Below, piece after piece: positions 36,746 to 50,538 of a stretch of 64,000 bases of DNA. The stretch comes from Rhynochetos jubatus. Taxonomy: Eukaryota > Chordata > Aves > Eurypygiformes > Rhynochetidae. Where the stretch lies: NCBI GenBank assembly GCA_027574665.1, contig CM050655.1:5890001-5954000 (forward strand). The letters are read 5' to 3'. Below the pieces are notes generated by a model that saw only the letters and a program-made list of their open reading frames with translations, ran no database searches and was not told the origin of the DNA. Made by a program: the position numbers and the translations under genes. The first letter of the stretch is position 1; the number at the start of each line of letters is the position of its first letter.

Positions 36746-39281
36746 CAACACAGTCACAAGTTGGCAGTTCAGATTGTCCTTTTTTTGTAGGTGTATCTAT
36801 TAAATTTTTTGTAGGGGTATCAAGAAACTTCATAGGTGATTCAAGGAAACTGCTGAGCGTGTTTTTTGCTGGAGAACACCCTGAGTCGCCCGTGCTCTGT
36901 AGGTGGTCAGTACCCAAACTGGTTGATGGTAGAACGGTCGCTTCGCCCGCACACTCCACATTCCTGAGAGCTTCAGCAGAACCCGGTACCTGGGCCCCAC
37001 CACAGGGAACAGGCAGCACCTGCGACTTCGGATCTACCTGTTTTTCGATAGCACCCTGCTGAATATAGGTTTTGTCTTCGTTACGCATGTCGTTAGCTCT
37101 CAGGTTAGACTGATTAAAACTTTGAGGCAAAGGATGCGTCTGACTGGCATTTGCTGTTTGCTGTACCTGAGAATTACATTTTTCTGTAAACATCTGTAGG
37201 TTTTCACTTGGGCTGTTCAATAAGGATGCTGTTTTCAGCTGTGAAACAGCCAGAGGATTACGGGAGGGCAGGTCGCTGTACTGGTTACGTGCAACAACTT
37301 CATTTTTCAGTGGATCAGTGCCTAGTGGGTCACCGGAGCCTGCAGTTTTCATGTGCTCGTTCACCACTTCACAGCCAAACAACCTCTCTGTTTTTTTCTC
37401 TTGCGGTACATCAGGTAAACATCTGTGGAACTTTATCTGCGTTTGTGGGAGAAATAACCTAGTTTTTTCTTGTGATGCTAAAGTGTTTTGATTCAGTGCT
37501 CTCTGTACTTTGGTTCTTGGTGATTTTTTTTCAGAGGGAGCTATTCTGGAGTCCTGTGGCATGGTCTGACCAAGCTTGTGCAGTTTTGATGATATCCAAA
37601 TGTCCTGTAACTCGCTATGCTGGCACGACAGCAGGTCTAGCCGGTTTTGATTATTTTGTTGATAGCGTGCTTCTTGAGGCTTCTTTTTGTGTCTTGGTTT
37701 CCATGGTACGGCACTTCCTTTTTTGTTTGTTGGTTGTTTTTGCTTTAACAGTAAGGAACTATAATTGTGCCTAAAAAATACGGATTCTTTTTTCTGCAAC
37801 GCATCTTGGTTGTATTTTGGCTGCCTCTCGTGTGATATTAGATTAAGCAGGGATGCCTTTATGTCATTCTTCTGCTCTGGATTGGTCTGGTTTGATTCAA
37901 TTAGTGCTGCAAGTTGAGTTAGTTGTGTAGCTACATCCTCTTCATCCTGGCTGTGAATTCCTCCTTCTTTAACGAAAGAATTAGCTTCCAAGTTCAGATC
38001 CTTACAGGTTGGCTTTTGCTCTAACTGGCCAAGAGATTCCAAGCTGTTACTTGTTTGCTGGACATTACGTGAAGCATTGCAATACCGTCCAAGAGCGGCT
38101 GGATCGTGAGTGTAATTTTTCTTGGTAGCATATCCTGAAAATGATTTTGCATTAGACGTTAAGTCAGATAAGGTTTTGGCATCCCTGGAGGATAACTGTA
38201 ATTTATACATCTCACCAGCCAGATTGGCAGGTTTATCGCGCAATTCAGAAATTGAACTTTGGCCGTTGTATAACACTGCCTTATTAGGGAACTGCTTCTG
38301 CGAGTGAGCGCAGTGCGCCAAGAGCTGTTGCTCATTCTGTAAGTAAGTGTCTTTGATTTCTTTTAACGCAGAAGATGTGAAGGAGGATGAGATATCCCTT
38401 TTATAACTATGGAGCACGTTGGAAGTTGTTTCTTCTGTACATTCAGTACTTGCTGTTTTAGCTGGTGAAGTTGTTTCTAAAGGGGCTTCGGATAACTGTG
38501 TTAAAGCTTCAATAGCTACAACCTGCTCTACAGTTAAATTTCTGTTTTTAATCAAGGACAAGAAAGTCTGCTGGAGTGAAGAACCCTCACGCTGCGTCTC
38601 GGCGCCAGGTACTTGAAAGCCATCCTTCCCTACATGCACTTCCTCTCCAGGCAGCGGAGGACAACACAAGCTTTCCCGCAGATCCGAAATGGAACCCGTC
38701 TGCAAAACTGACTTCTCAGAATCCTCAAAGATGCTGCAAGTGCAGTTTTCCTCTTTCATTAAAGCATTTCCTTGTTTCTCTGGGTGAACACAACCAACAC
38801 CAGCCGTCACAGTGTTTACTACGCTATTCAGATTGGTACCCTTCGTCCATTGCATATGGGAGTTGCTGGTCAAATCTATCCTTTCCTCTACAGACACTTT
38901 TTTCAGTGAAGCAACTGCTTCAGGTGGTGAATAATGTAGGGGTTTCATGCCATTTTTGATGGTCTGTGCAAATGATTTTTTTGGCTCAGCTAACTGACTG
39001 GGAGAGACTGCCCTTTCACCGTCTTCAGCGTTTTTCAAGTGTTCGTTGCCTGTCACAGTTCCATGGATATCTCCGTTGACATGGACACCAAAGGATGGCT
39101 TCTCGTTATGTGCCCACTTCTCCACTTCTAGGCCTGTCATTCTTTCTTTCTCCTTAGACTGCACATTTTCAATGGGTACTGTTTGGTTTGTTTTCACCCT
39201 GTATTTTTCACCATGACCACATATACTGCATTCCATGAGTTCTGGTCTGCGGCCATTTACTGGTTTGTTTTCTAAATTTGC
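36746..39281 (-). CDS. TET1: TET1 exon 4 (large central exon)
   Basis: Encodes residues 661-1505 plus one base (2536 bp, phase 0 to 1). The acceptor is ATTTTATAG before 39281 and the donor GTAAGT after 36746. It begins ANLENKPVNG, aligned with the mammalian ADFDNKPVNG, and ends SELPTCDCV (mammalian SELPTCSC). Most of the exon is a predicted disordered, Ser/Gln/Asn/Lys-rich linker between the CXXC finger and the catalytic domain. Two islands are clearly conserved: LTVEQVVAIEALTQLSEAP at about residues 910-930 and EEDVATQLTQLAALIESN near the middle. The first methionine, M676, is the likely start of a CXXC-less isoform. It is about 20% longer than I recall for the human exon, with no frameshift. 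Confidence 0.96.
39234..39236 (-). other. TET1: Candidate internal start codon (M676) for a short TET1 isoform
   Basis: First ATG in exon 4, in frame with the catalytic domain, in the context GAACTCATGG (G at +4, C at -3: moderate). In humans a TET1 form lacking the CXXC finger is reported to start at about the equivalent methionine; this is recalled, not checked. The resulting protein would be 1580 residues with the whole dioxygenase domain. It would be used only if transcription starts downstream of exon 2. Confidence 0.5.
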
Positions 39282-42200
39282 CTATAAAATAATAATAAAA
39301 ACAATTGTTGTAACAGCTGTTCAAAAACATGAAAAATAAGAAGCGCAAGATTTACAGCAATTAAACCCTATGTTGACGGATATGAGGAATATCCTAATTA
39401 AGCACAGGCACAGATGTTGGAAAAAAACCCCAGGAAGCCATAAAACACCCTGAAGCCTACAGCCCCTATCCATATTTATAGCTACTTTTCCCCGCAGTTG
39501 GGAGGGCAGAGGAAGAAAGCGTGTGCATGTGATGGTGGTGGGAGACTGAAGACATGAATGAACAAAGGACGTTAGCATTTAGGGTTAGATCTAAGGATCC
39601 ACTTTTTAATGAAATTGCACAAGCAGGTGAAAGTCTCCCCTGAGTTCAAAGCAGGACTGAAACCTGAAGGCTTGTACCACAGAAAGCTGAGCAGAAGTTG
39701 GTATCATGGTACCGATTTGGCTAGACCAATAAACTGATCCAACACTTGGTTGGACGCTCCAGCAAGAGTGGCTGGTTTTCAGGCTTAGTTTCAAGTAATT
39801 AAAAGATGACAAAACCTAAGCTGAAATGGATATTGAGCCCATTACCATTAGCTCACCTGAAAGTTGCCCTCTAAACACTGTGTTTAGCTTCTGTGTTTAA
39901 ATGGCAATTTCCAGGTTTCTGAACAGCCGCTCAGGTAAGCTATCCTTAACAGTACTTTGGTGAACTCTAAATTCTAACTTTGGGTTAAATATATTCTTCA
40001 TCTTCACTGATATTATACAGTTCATGTGGTTGAAGCCGTATCAAAATCTAGACAGAATCAGAATACTGTGTCCTGGAAAGAATATGTACATGGGCCTTAA
40101 GATAATATTATGCGTATGAAGGAAGAAGTTATGCGAGCTTTAGAAAAAAAAATTAAGGCAGGAACTCAGACAGAAACAGCAATAAAGGCAAGAATCCAAT
40201 TTTTATTATGTTAATCAAATTTTATTTCTATTTATATTAAATTTTCTTTTAAGAAATAATTTTAAGTCACAACAGACAGTGGTGGTACTTAATCTTATCA
40301 GAACATCTAAGAGTTATTTAAATAACCTGTAGCCTTAGGCCCTACTTAACAAGAAAACCAGTACTGCTTTTCAAACCAGATATAAGCAATACAGCTGGTT
40401 AATTAACCATGTGTTGGCATGGTACATCGTGGCGCTTCCCAGAAAACAGCACCCGGTTTAACATAAAACTTGGAGTTAAATCAGGCAAGGTGTTATGGTT
40501 GTACCAAATGAAGTGCATGGACTTCTCCGAGAAAAAGACTCTGAAGAACAAATACCAGATAGATTTATGATTAATCAGAACCATTGAGATGGGATTTCCA
40601 GAATGCCCCAGGCAAAACAAGGCATACGGATCCAGCTTCATCTGGAGCCCAGTGTTCACCTCCCAGCTGATTCCCAACTGATAAAAAACAGAACCAGGAA
40701 TCCACAGCATGCCCGAGCTATTTGGAGAGGCATCATAAATTCTCATGGAAATGCTATTTAAAACATGCCCAGTACCTACACAGCTAGGCCAAACCTATGG
40801 AAATTACATTAAGAAAGAAAGATACTTAATGCTTTTTCATTACACACAGATGCTGACTAACGCCCCGTGAGCCCGGACTCCTCTGGATCCTGGTGATTTT
40901 CAAGGATCCACAGACCCAGAGGATGACTGGGCAATTTCTAAGGGATCCACAAAAGCGATCCCAGCTCTGTTGTTAGCAGGAGTAAGTGCATTACACAGGC
41001 CCCTGCAGCCACATTAGAAAATATTTTAAGGGTCCACCATGGAAAAGTAAAACCCAACAATTCTATACCTGTGCAAAAGTTGACTTTCAGTTACCTTAAT
41101 TTAACTTCAGAAAGAACTAGGATATGAAATTGCTTGGTTTTCTTCAGCAAAAGTATATCTAAGATTGCTACCAGCCCAAAAGTTGTCCCAACCATGTAGA
41201 ATGGTTATTAAAGATTATTTAATGAGACAATTAGGAGGCTGAGGAGATAGAAGCAAATAGATTAAAATAGTTCCCCAGCATTTGTACGTTTTCAACAAGA
41301 CAACACATTTTTGTTTTCCCCTTCATTTTTAGAGGGTGTCATTCACTGTATTAAAGAAACCCATAAAAATCTACATCTGGTAAGTTAAGAGCAATGAGAG
41401 GTGGGGGAAGGAAGGAGGGTTCATCCGTGATCAGCAGAGATGGGCATATCTGACGCTGAGTCCGCTGACAGCACTCACAGTGCAAAAATGTCACCACACC
41501 TCTCAACTACGGTATTCGTCAATAAAATACTTTCAGCTGACCAAAAAGCACTGCTACCCTCAAAAATGCTCAGGATACTCCCTAATCTGCTAGTAGTGCA
41601 CAGGTGCAGTGCTGTGCCCCCGTAAGACCCCAGTGACCCCAGCAGTAAAGCGGGATTACTTTTAAAATGTAATTATTCCTCATACATCATAATTTCCACT
41701 GACATTACTGGAAGCTGCTCACATGCGATGAGGAAGAAGAAAGAACCAGATGAATCATATCATTGGCATGATTTGGTTCTTATTTTATTTTTCCACTCAA
41801 AGAATAAATATTATTATAAAATCAGATTTTTTTTAAAACAAACTCCCTTTTGAGCACTATGTTGCTTTTCCTCTTTGGTTACTGAACAGCCATGAATCCT
41901 AAAAAATATGTTTTTCTTTCCTCTCTTCCCAGACTTTCCAGTGGCCTTTTCTGTTTAATATGTGAAATTATTGTTTCCCAACATAAAAAGAAACGCAGAC
42001 ATACTAGCAGGGGCAGAGCTCATTTGATTCTCCTCAGTGTAAGCCTGGCACACCGAAAATAATAGCTCAGCAAAAACCTCTTGCAGCTGAACAATCTATC
42101 TTCAAGTCCTGAATCAGGACTCAAAAAAAATAAAAAAAGTAGTGAAAGCTACAGACAAGGATACCACAATTCCAAGCAACAGTCTTAAAGTTCATGGAAG

Positions 42201-45200
42201 TTAAGCATGTAAGTCAGATCTGGTGGATTTCTACATCTTTTACACAAGCGTAAGGAAAAGCTGAAGAACAAACCAGATCGATAAAAGTATTTTCCTCTCT
42301 TCTTCATTAAGGAGAGCACTACTCTATCTGCAGACATAAACCACTAACAAGCCATGCTCCAGCTTAGACTCTGCGGTAGTTAGTGCCATGAGGACAGGAA
42401 CCCTAGAGTATGGTCTGCTGCAGACATTGCTGTAGTATTTAAACTTCAACCAGACATTATCTTTTATATACAGAGAGAGATGCACACACAAAAAATCCAC
42501 TCCGTGAGCTAAAGCTTCCAGCACCCATGAAAAGCCAGATAAAGCAAATCATTTCACCCTTCTGAAAAGGGTCAGACTTTAATATTAACTTTTCTTTTAA
42601 CACAAGATGCCTCTGAGTTCAACAATTCCCAATCAAAATACAATGCTAAATCTACCCTAAAGACATTTCCACATCATCTGTACAGCAGAGAGCAGGCCAT
42701 AGGTTTATGTCTCGTTTCAAGCCTCTACAGGTGGCAACAACACATTACACAAATCAAATGGCTCTACAAGAAAGTCGTGACAAGTTAGATGACAGCCAAT
42801 GCCAAGTCCCCCTAACTAGCCCTCCCTATAGGATTCTGCCTGGGTCCCCACAAGAATACAGTTCCCAACAGATCAAAAAAATACTTGGACCTCCAGCCGA
42901 TAACCAGGATGACCCGAAAGGCATCTCTTCTAAGAGCACAACATTCACCAATGTGAAAGATTGAGTGAGTGAGAAGCACTTGCACTTCACATCCATTTTC
43001 CACTACAGCGCAATGGGTAAGCTTGGATCCTGCTGCAGCCACGTCGCCAGCCCCACATGCCCTTTCTTCCACGTTGGCACAGAGCTGGCAGATCCTCAAG
43101 GCTCCACAACACCACAACAGAAGTTTTCTTTCAGAAAAACTGGAAAAAATCCCAAACATACTTCATCTAACATTCACACAGGGTGTTTTATTTATGGCCC
43201 AACGGTCAGATGTTACTGCTTCCCCAGGAGATAAGAAAGCACCAGCCAGCTGACCAGCAGCAATTTACTCCGATGCAATTTATCCCCGCTCTCTAGCATC
43301 TGGCTCCTCAGGGCATGCAGCAATTCAGTGGAATCCGGGATCTGCACTGTACAGGACCAACATACAGGGATAAGGAGGTACGGCCAGGAGGGGTGATAGG
43401 GAGACAAAGCACAGGTATGGGGAAACAGTTCCTTACTCTCAGTGCTGTGCAGAAAGCCGTGCACGGGCGACTGTAAGGCGGGATGTTGTGGAAAGTATGG
43501 GCCACCTCCTAAGTAGAGCCAAGTTTTTTTGCATTCCAAAATAAATGCAGATACAAGAATACACTTAAGGATAAACTTCTAAGACCACACAACTTCATGT
43601 TTGACTACCCTAACGCAGACAACCACAACGCGCTGTAAGTTGCTGCCCAAGGCTGCGGCCTGGGCAAGGTTTCTGAGCAGGCTCCCAGCAGAGAGAGCAC
43701 AGGTGACCAGGGCCAAGCTGCAAGCTGGTGCGTGAACCTCACCAGAGGCAGGAAGCGATTGCCACCACCACACTTGCGTAACAACCGCGGACAGAAAACC
43801 GTCTCTTAGTTTACCGCACTTCTACAGCGGCCCAGGTAAGGCACGTTTTCTATAGGTCTTCATGCAGAGAAACAGATTGGGGCCCTTTATTAATGTAACG
43901 CAGCCTGCACATACAAGATGTTTTGCTCCTCAAGAGAACAACGTTCACAGATGGCCCTGAGGGACAGGACAGATACTAGTTGTGCATTTTAGGAGCTACT
44001 GCAATCAAAACACAATACCTTCCACTCTTGGCAAAATGATGTAGACAGGTTTTAGCAGGTTTATACAGAAACTCAGGGGAACAAGAGGTTCTGCAAATCT
44101 GGACAAAGCGATCTGAGCTGGGACACGCAGCAGAGATCGCTCTAGATGCCTGGGCTTTCCTGGAGGGATTCCCCCTCATTCCCAACTCCCCTGCTCCTGA
44201 GCATCAAATCCGCCAACCTGAGTATCATCACAGCAGGTACCATTTCACAGCGGATCTCACAATAGCTGGGAAGTCTGCTCCACTTAATCGGGGGTGGGGG
44301 GTGTTTCATATCCGTAGCCACAACAGCAAAGAACATTCTCCAAGCTCCAGCTTAGCGTTCTCCTCCTCCATTTCATCTCCACTTTATCTACATTTATATC
44401 CTCTTTGCTATGCTCTTCAAACATCAGGCAGCCTTCCCACCAGATAAGTTCCTTATCTTGTCTTACCATGAGGCATTACTACATTATAGCCTTAAAGTCT
44501 TTATATCTTTGTTCTCTCTTCATCTTCTCCCCTACACCACTACCACAGTCCTCCTGCACACCTTGCGTATCCATTTCAGTGAATCCACTTACAAGAAGAT
44601 CTACAGTATCAGACCCTAAAGGACACACTTACTAACACAATCAAAACCTACAGGATACTAATTCCGTCTCTAAAAGCTTCAAACGGTGACTCCCAGCAAA
44701 GTGTATTTATTAGATTACTACTTGGAAATAGGCACGCTCAGCCACAAACTCAAATTATTTGTTTCCGTCAACCCTGAGCTCTGGGCTGTGAAAGCTACCA
44801 ACAGGAGCAGGAGAAAATATGGAGTGAAGGACACCCCATTCTTCCACAGAGACACCCAAGAAGTGGATGTGCTAAGAGAGAATAAAACCCCAAACACTAC
44901 AGTACTTTTTCTTCCTCAGAAGCAAACATAAACCACCAAGCAAGATGCTTGTTATTGTTTAGTTTGGTTTATGGGTTTGGTTTGGTTTTTACCGGTGTTT
45001 TGAATTACTCAATCATTTGTTTTCAGCATTGAAACCCAGCACCCAAAGAGATGCTGGCAGCCCTGGAAAATACAGCACTCAATTAAGCCACAAAAGACAA
45101 ATGATACAATCAGCAGCAATATGTATTCCCTAATACAGCCTTCCCCTAATATGCTTTAACTCAAATGCAGAGGTGGATGAAATGCAGCCGTTGAATTTAC

Positions 45201-45329
45201 CCATCCTAGCTAACGACCCTTGTGGTCTATTCGTTTAGGAAACCCCCACCATGGCATGAACAAAGTACTGCCTGGCCCTTAGCTGTAAATGGAGAATCAT
45301 CGGAGTGTTCCTAACGGGGCCTTTGGGGA

Positions 45330-46075
45330 ACAGATCACAGCTACATAGAACATTTTTAGCAATGACCTGAAAGTTAAATTTATACTGATGGAAAAAATAG
45401 CAAAAAATTAAAAGATTGGATATGACGCTTCCTAAATTACCTGGCAAGCCAGCCGCAAGGACACATTTCAATACAGCTAAATGTGAAGTCGCCTATCTAG
45501 CAACAAAGACACGGGACTGTTTACAAGACATAGGTTTCTATCTTGGAAAGCAACGACTTTAAGGAGGACATTATCACAGGCAACAATTAACTGCACAGAA
45601 ACTCCTCTTGCAACTTTGTGGCAAAAGGGTGAGTGAGATTCTTGGGTGCGTGAATAACAATGTAATTAGGAAGAGACGGGTTACTTTCTATCCTGTACTT
45701 GGCATTTCTGCACCTGCCAGTGGAATAAAGCCTCCAGTTCTGGCATACCCAATTGAAGCAAGACATTGATATGCTGGCAAGGGCTTGGAGGAACACGAGA
45801 GTGACAAAGGACTGAAACATCTTGAAGTGAAAGCCTCGAGTTCCCCCTGCAATTTAGCAAAGAAAATTGAAAAGCCACAAACTGCGGCGAAGTCTGTGTG
45901 GAAAAGAAAGTTGATAACAGAAGGCTCCTTGTTCTAGCAAACAAAAGTATAGCGAGACTCCATGACTCCAAGTTAGGGCCGGAGAAGTCTGGACTGGAAC
46001 TGCGGTGCACATTTTTGCACTGGGACAAAGAGTGAATAACCTTTTAAGCATCTCGTTAAGGTGTTTTGAGGAACT
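45330..46075 (+). mobile_element. Old CR1 LINE fragment, ~750 bp
   Basis: Ancient CR1 in plus orientation (antisense to TET1), readable by motif order: AGGACACATTTCAATACAGC then TAAATGTGAAGTCG, GGCAAAAGGGTGAGTGAGAT with TTCTTGGGTGCGTGAATAAC, TACTTGGCATTTCTGCACCT, GCCTCCAGTTCTGGCATACC, then TGGAACTGCGGTGCACATTT. These follow the C-terminal reverse transcriptase and 3' portion of CR1. Many indels; no coding potential. The limits are approximate by some tens of bases. Confidence 0.72.
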
Positions 46076-48083
46076 TTTCATCCACAGGAATTTTCAATTT
46101 CAAGCTCTTTGAGGTATTTTTAAGACATGATGCTTAATCCAAACAAGCTGATACAGTCTTACAATCTCCCAGGACAAGGAGGAGAACAAGTAACCACAAT
46201 GATCTTGCCTGGCTTACCATAGGTGAACGCCACTGATACAAGTTAATGATTTCCCTTCAGTTTCAGCTCAGTAAAGAGCACAACTGCGAAGGTAACTACC
46301 ATTCCCATTCCTGTAACCTACCCAGGGAGATACTCAGCTCCTTAATTTAGGACTCGGCTCAAGTGCCTAACCATCTGTTGTACAACCAATTACATTATTT
46401 ACAAGTTGCTGGTAGCTGCTCTCAGACCAGATCTGCGAAGGACACACAACACTCTAAGTTAACAATGCTTATCAGCCCTCACACACACGTTGTGTTTTCC
46501 CCTCACCCCGAAGTATCCACACAGGTCCCAGAAGGGTACATGCAAGCCATCTCCACGTTTAAACATCTGTAACAGGAGCATATTCTAGCCCGTTTTTAAA
46601 GCTGATGAGGGGCCTCAAACACTTTTCAGCAATAGAAAAGTCAGTGACAGGTATGTCAGAGCATCATCTACAGGTATTTCAGATAAAAGGAAGTCATGCT
46701 GATCACTTAAGCCACCAAACTACAAGGCTGCAGCACTGTTCAGGATTTTGTATGTTTTGCTTATTCTCATGAGGAAAAAAACCTAAAAAATTGAAAACTA
46801 TATTTCTCTCCTGCCTCTATCAGAGCTAGCATACCCACTGCTTTAAATAAAGCTCAGAATGGAATTTACAATCTGTGTAACGTCCACTTCCTCTCTACAG
46901 GAGTACCCACTTCCATTCACATGGAGTAACAGCAATGTTGTTCTGGAGCAGCACTGCAACAACAGGAGTGTTTGCATCGGTCGGACACTGATCACCTGCC
47001 ACAAAGTAAGCGCTTCACGTTTTTAAATACGCAGAAATTTTTCCTCATTCACAAGTTCAGCAAAACCTTTATTTTTGGAAAATTAAGCATAGACCCAAAT
47101 TTTACTACAGAGCATCAATTAATTTATAATACAGACAACACCAACAAAGAATGGACTGAGAAAGGAAGTCACAGTCGAGTGTCAAGACACAAACGACTCC
47201 ATTTTAAGCCAACCTTGAAAAACGCCAGTATTCCAAAAGGCTTAAAATTAAAGCTGTTGGGACAATAAGGACAGCCAAATATATTCTATATACTGTTTTT
47301 ACATGAGTTAGTGAAAAGGGATTATTCCTTATATGTAATTCCTGTTTTTCTTTTTTATTGATATTGGTTAAGCTTCATGTATTTGACATTTAAAAAGAAA
47401 ACACTCTTACAAGGATGCATAGATTCTTCTTACCTCCCAAATGAAACCCTTATTACGCATTTGTTTTAGTAGGAATGAAATCTTTTGGTCTCTACACAGG
47501 CAAGGCTCCTACTAATGTCAACGGGCAAGTTTGCTGCAGTAGTATCTGCTAAATTAACTTGCTCATGCTCGGGAACACTAAATAGAAAGCTCTTTAGTGT
47601 AACATCACAGAAATCAAAAACCACAGAGGTGAAAATCTGGTGCTGCTCAAGTAAGTTTGGGAGTACTGACTGGTTTTTTCCCCACACACTGGATACTAAA
47701 AGCAACAAACAAACTTGCTTAGCAATATGGTATCAGATTCTAAACAAGTAGTGCCCATTTTCAAAGCATTCTCTAGATATTACTATCTATAAATGTATGG
47801 ACAAATAGAAAACACTGACCACAGATTCCTGGAATTTGCAAAGCCACCTCAACTATTTCAATGCCTACATTACGTACAGCAAGTAAAAGTATTCAATAAA
47901 GCTCATAATTCGGTAATAAATACAAATATGATCAACAAAACTACATACCTGGAACAGGAAACCAGTGTTTATTTCATAATGCTGTGGCTTACGAACACCT
48001 AAACTATGTATCAATATACCTGTGCGTCTATCTGACCTTCACCTACACGTGTACATTTGCCTGCCTTCCCACAGCTACATTCG

Positions 48084-48115
48084 TTTTACTATTTATTTTA
48101 TGACATTTTTGGTCA
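48084..48115. repeat. Copy A of a dispersed 32-bp motif (half hairpin)
   Basis: Matches 30 of 32 bases with 50499-50530. It contains TTATTTTATGAC, spacer ATTTTTG and GGTCA-type sequence, but the distal arm has decayed (GTCACAAACA), so only a short stem could form here. Confidence 0.75.
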
Positions 48116-49525
48116 CAAACACATTTTCTACCTTTTTAAGAAGCTCCACCTCTAAATCCACTAAAGCAAAAGACCCAGTACTACACACACAGAGTGACAG
48201 TCAAGATCTACAAATAAACAGTGATTCAAAGCATGCAAAGCCCCTCCAAAACCACTGGAATCACTAGCCTGGCCTTACTCAACACCTCCCAGCCTCACTG
48301 TGCCTCTGCCTCCACCCGTCCCTGAGGAGTGGGACTGCTCTGCTACAGCAACAAACGAGTTGAACCAGAAAACCCTGCTCTGTCTGCCTCTCCGAGGGTC
48401 CCCTTCTCCCTCTGACATCTTGGGGAGTTGGGGTGTAGGGGCAAAGAGCAGCATGACAGGGCTGCTGGGCACGCAGGTGGGTGGAGAGGGAGCAGCACTG
48501 ATGGAAGGGAGCTCTGCAGGAACGGCGGCAAGGGAAGGACAGCGTGTGTCCCTGCATCCCATCCCGCTCACTCTGCACCACAGGAGAAGGTCCACAAGGG
48601 ACAGGCTGCAACTCCCCCAGAAACTGCCTGGAAAAATTAACCATTAGAAAATTGCTAGAGCAAGATTAATGATTTACAGACCCTTTACAAAGGGAGCCTT
48701 TGTTAGGACCCCATTCAAAAAAGTCTACATACATGAGCAGTCTTTGCAGTACTGTACAAGCAAAATATGGACGCGCTTCATATGTTCACATGAGTGTGTT
48801 CATGTGGAAGTGCTGGAAAGGCTGCACATACAAGTGTGCTACTACAGTACAAACATGATCACGCCTGCGTACATCAAGGGAGGTGCATGAGCCTATCAGG
48901 CAAAAAAACCCTGAATCCCATTTAGACAGACACACACCCCCCCAGCTCTAAAAAGGTCAAAACTAGAAGAATATTTCTTTCCAAAAATGCCTTCATTTTT
49001 TTATACTAAGTTAACAGCTAAGCTACTTACTTATCTTCCTTTTTAAAATAAAAGTTAACCGATATGTGTAGGCCACTCACATACCAAAAGTAAACTCTCC
49101 CTATCAAAAAAAGGCACGTAAGAAATAGGCACACACTTTCAACCAGTACTCAAAGCAATTTTAATTGGTATTTACTGAAGGTGATAATGTCCCTTTAAAA
49201 AAACACAAAGAATAAGGTAAGTATTTTTCTGGACAACATCCTTTCCAACTTGAATTACACTACTGAGTCTTCTTCCTCGGTAAAATTCCACTGCAGCGCA
49301 ATTCCATCCATTGACTTGCTCATATCTTATTTTAAAGAAGGGGGGGGGGGGAAGTAATAAAATGTAATTTCTTCCAGCTAAATATTCTGGCAGGTATTTT
49401 GCACTAAAAACACACACCATAGTTTAGAATAAATGTTCAGGATCCGTTCAATCCAGGCTCAGAGCATTATCATGAATATTAGCAGTTACTCTCCTTAACT
49501 CGTCTTAACGCAGTATGAGCTTGAC

Positions 49526-49545
49526 AAAAAAAAAAAAAAAAAAAA
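49526..49545. repeat. 20-bp A homopolymer
   Basis: Uninterrupted A run on plus in intron 3. No element was recognised upstream of it that would make it a retroposon tail. Confidence 0.9.
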
Positions 49546-50013
49546 GGTGTTTTTAATTTCTTTAAGCAGCAAAACTAAAACTGCATCATAAAAAGGGCAA
49601 CAGCAGGTTGCCAAACCAACTTTGTATTTTAAAGCCGTTTTCGATAAGAAAAACTATGCTTTATATGTGTGGAAGAGAAAAATTAAGATAGTGCAAGTAT
49701 ATGATCGTAGCTTTGATAGAAATGAAACTTTTACTCGTTCCTCATATGATGTTTATAAACAACCCAAAAGTTCTAGATACTGAGTCATCTCTGGCTTTTG
49801 GCTTGGCTTCAACCGAATGGATTTTACAGACCTTAGCAGGCATCGTTGGCTCTTTGCTGGCGCACACCATTACCGTTACAGTGTTTATGCATAAACAGGC
49901 AAACAGAATCAGTCAGAGAACAAAGAACGTGCATGCAGTGAGAATACTCACTTAGCACTGCATATGTTAAGTCTGGATCTCTCCCACAGTCTCTTCTGCA
50001 CCGCCCTCCCTTT

Positions 50014-50015
<2 letters not shown>

Positions 50016-50045
<30 letters not shown>
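50016..50045. repeat. 30-bp T homopolymer
   Basis: Uninterrupted T run in intron 3, embedded in pyrimidine-rich sequence. It could be an old tail of a minus-strand retroposon, but no parent was recognised. Its length is the kind prone to sequencing error. Confidence 0.9.
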
Positions 50046-50046
<1 letters not shown>

Positions 50047-50498
50047 TCTTTTGGGGTTTTTCTAATTTCCATCAGCGCAGCAAACATCTGCAACCATCCA
50101 GCCTTGGCTCCACAGAACCTGACAGAAGGACCACGGGCTGTACTTCCTCAGCTGTGTCTTGATCTGTGGGAGGTTTCCTTACTGGTGCCACTGCTGCCTA
50201 GGCTTGATAACTGCAGATTTCCCTGGCAATATGATGCCACGTTCAACTGTCCCATTCTTCTGTGTTAATAAACCGGCACGTGACAGCAGACAGTTCCCCA
50301 CTGCACTACCCAAATTGGGTGAGAACACTGCTAAGTGGCTCAAAGGAAAACGATCACAGGCGAAGCAGGGTGTAAAATGTCCCTTTTGAAATGCGGGCGA
50401 ATAAATTTTTAAGTATGAATCCCTTCTATATAGACTTTCCATTCTGAGGAGCGAAATAAAAGAATTGTCTGCTTAACTGGGGAAAATACACGTGTGTG

Positions 50499-50538
50499 TT
50501 TTACTGATTATTTTATGACATTTTTGGTCATAAAATAA
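50499..50538. repeat. Copy B of the 32-bp motif with a perfect 12-bp inverted repeat
   Basis: Arms TTATTTTATGAC (50508-50519) and GTCATAAAATAA (50527-50538) are perfectly complementary across a 7-base loop ATTTTTG. The first 32 bases repeat copy A at 48084-48115, 2.4 kb away. The function is unknown; it may be the end of a small palindromic transposon. Confidence 0.8.

Noticed and set aside
36859-38959. Multiple plus-strand frames opposite exon 4
   Set aside because: Shadows of the TET1 coding strand with no independent domain or start support.
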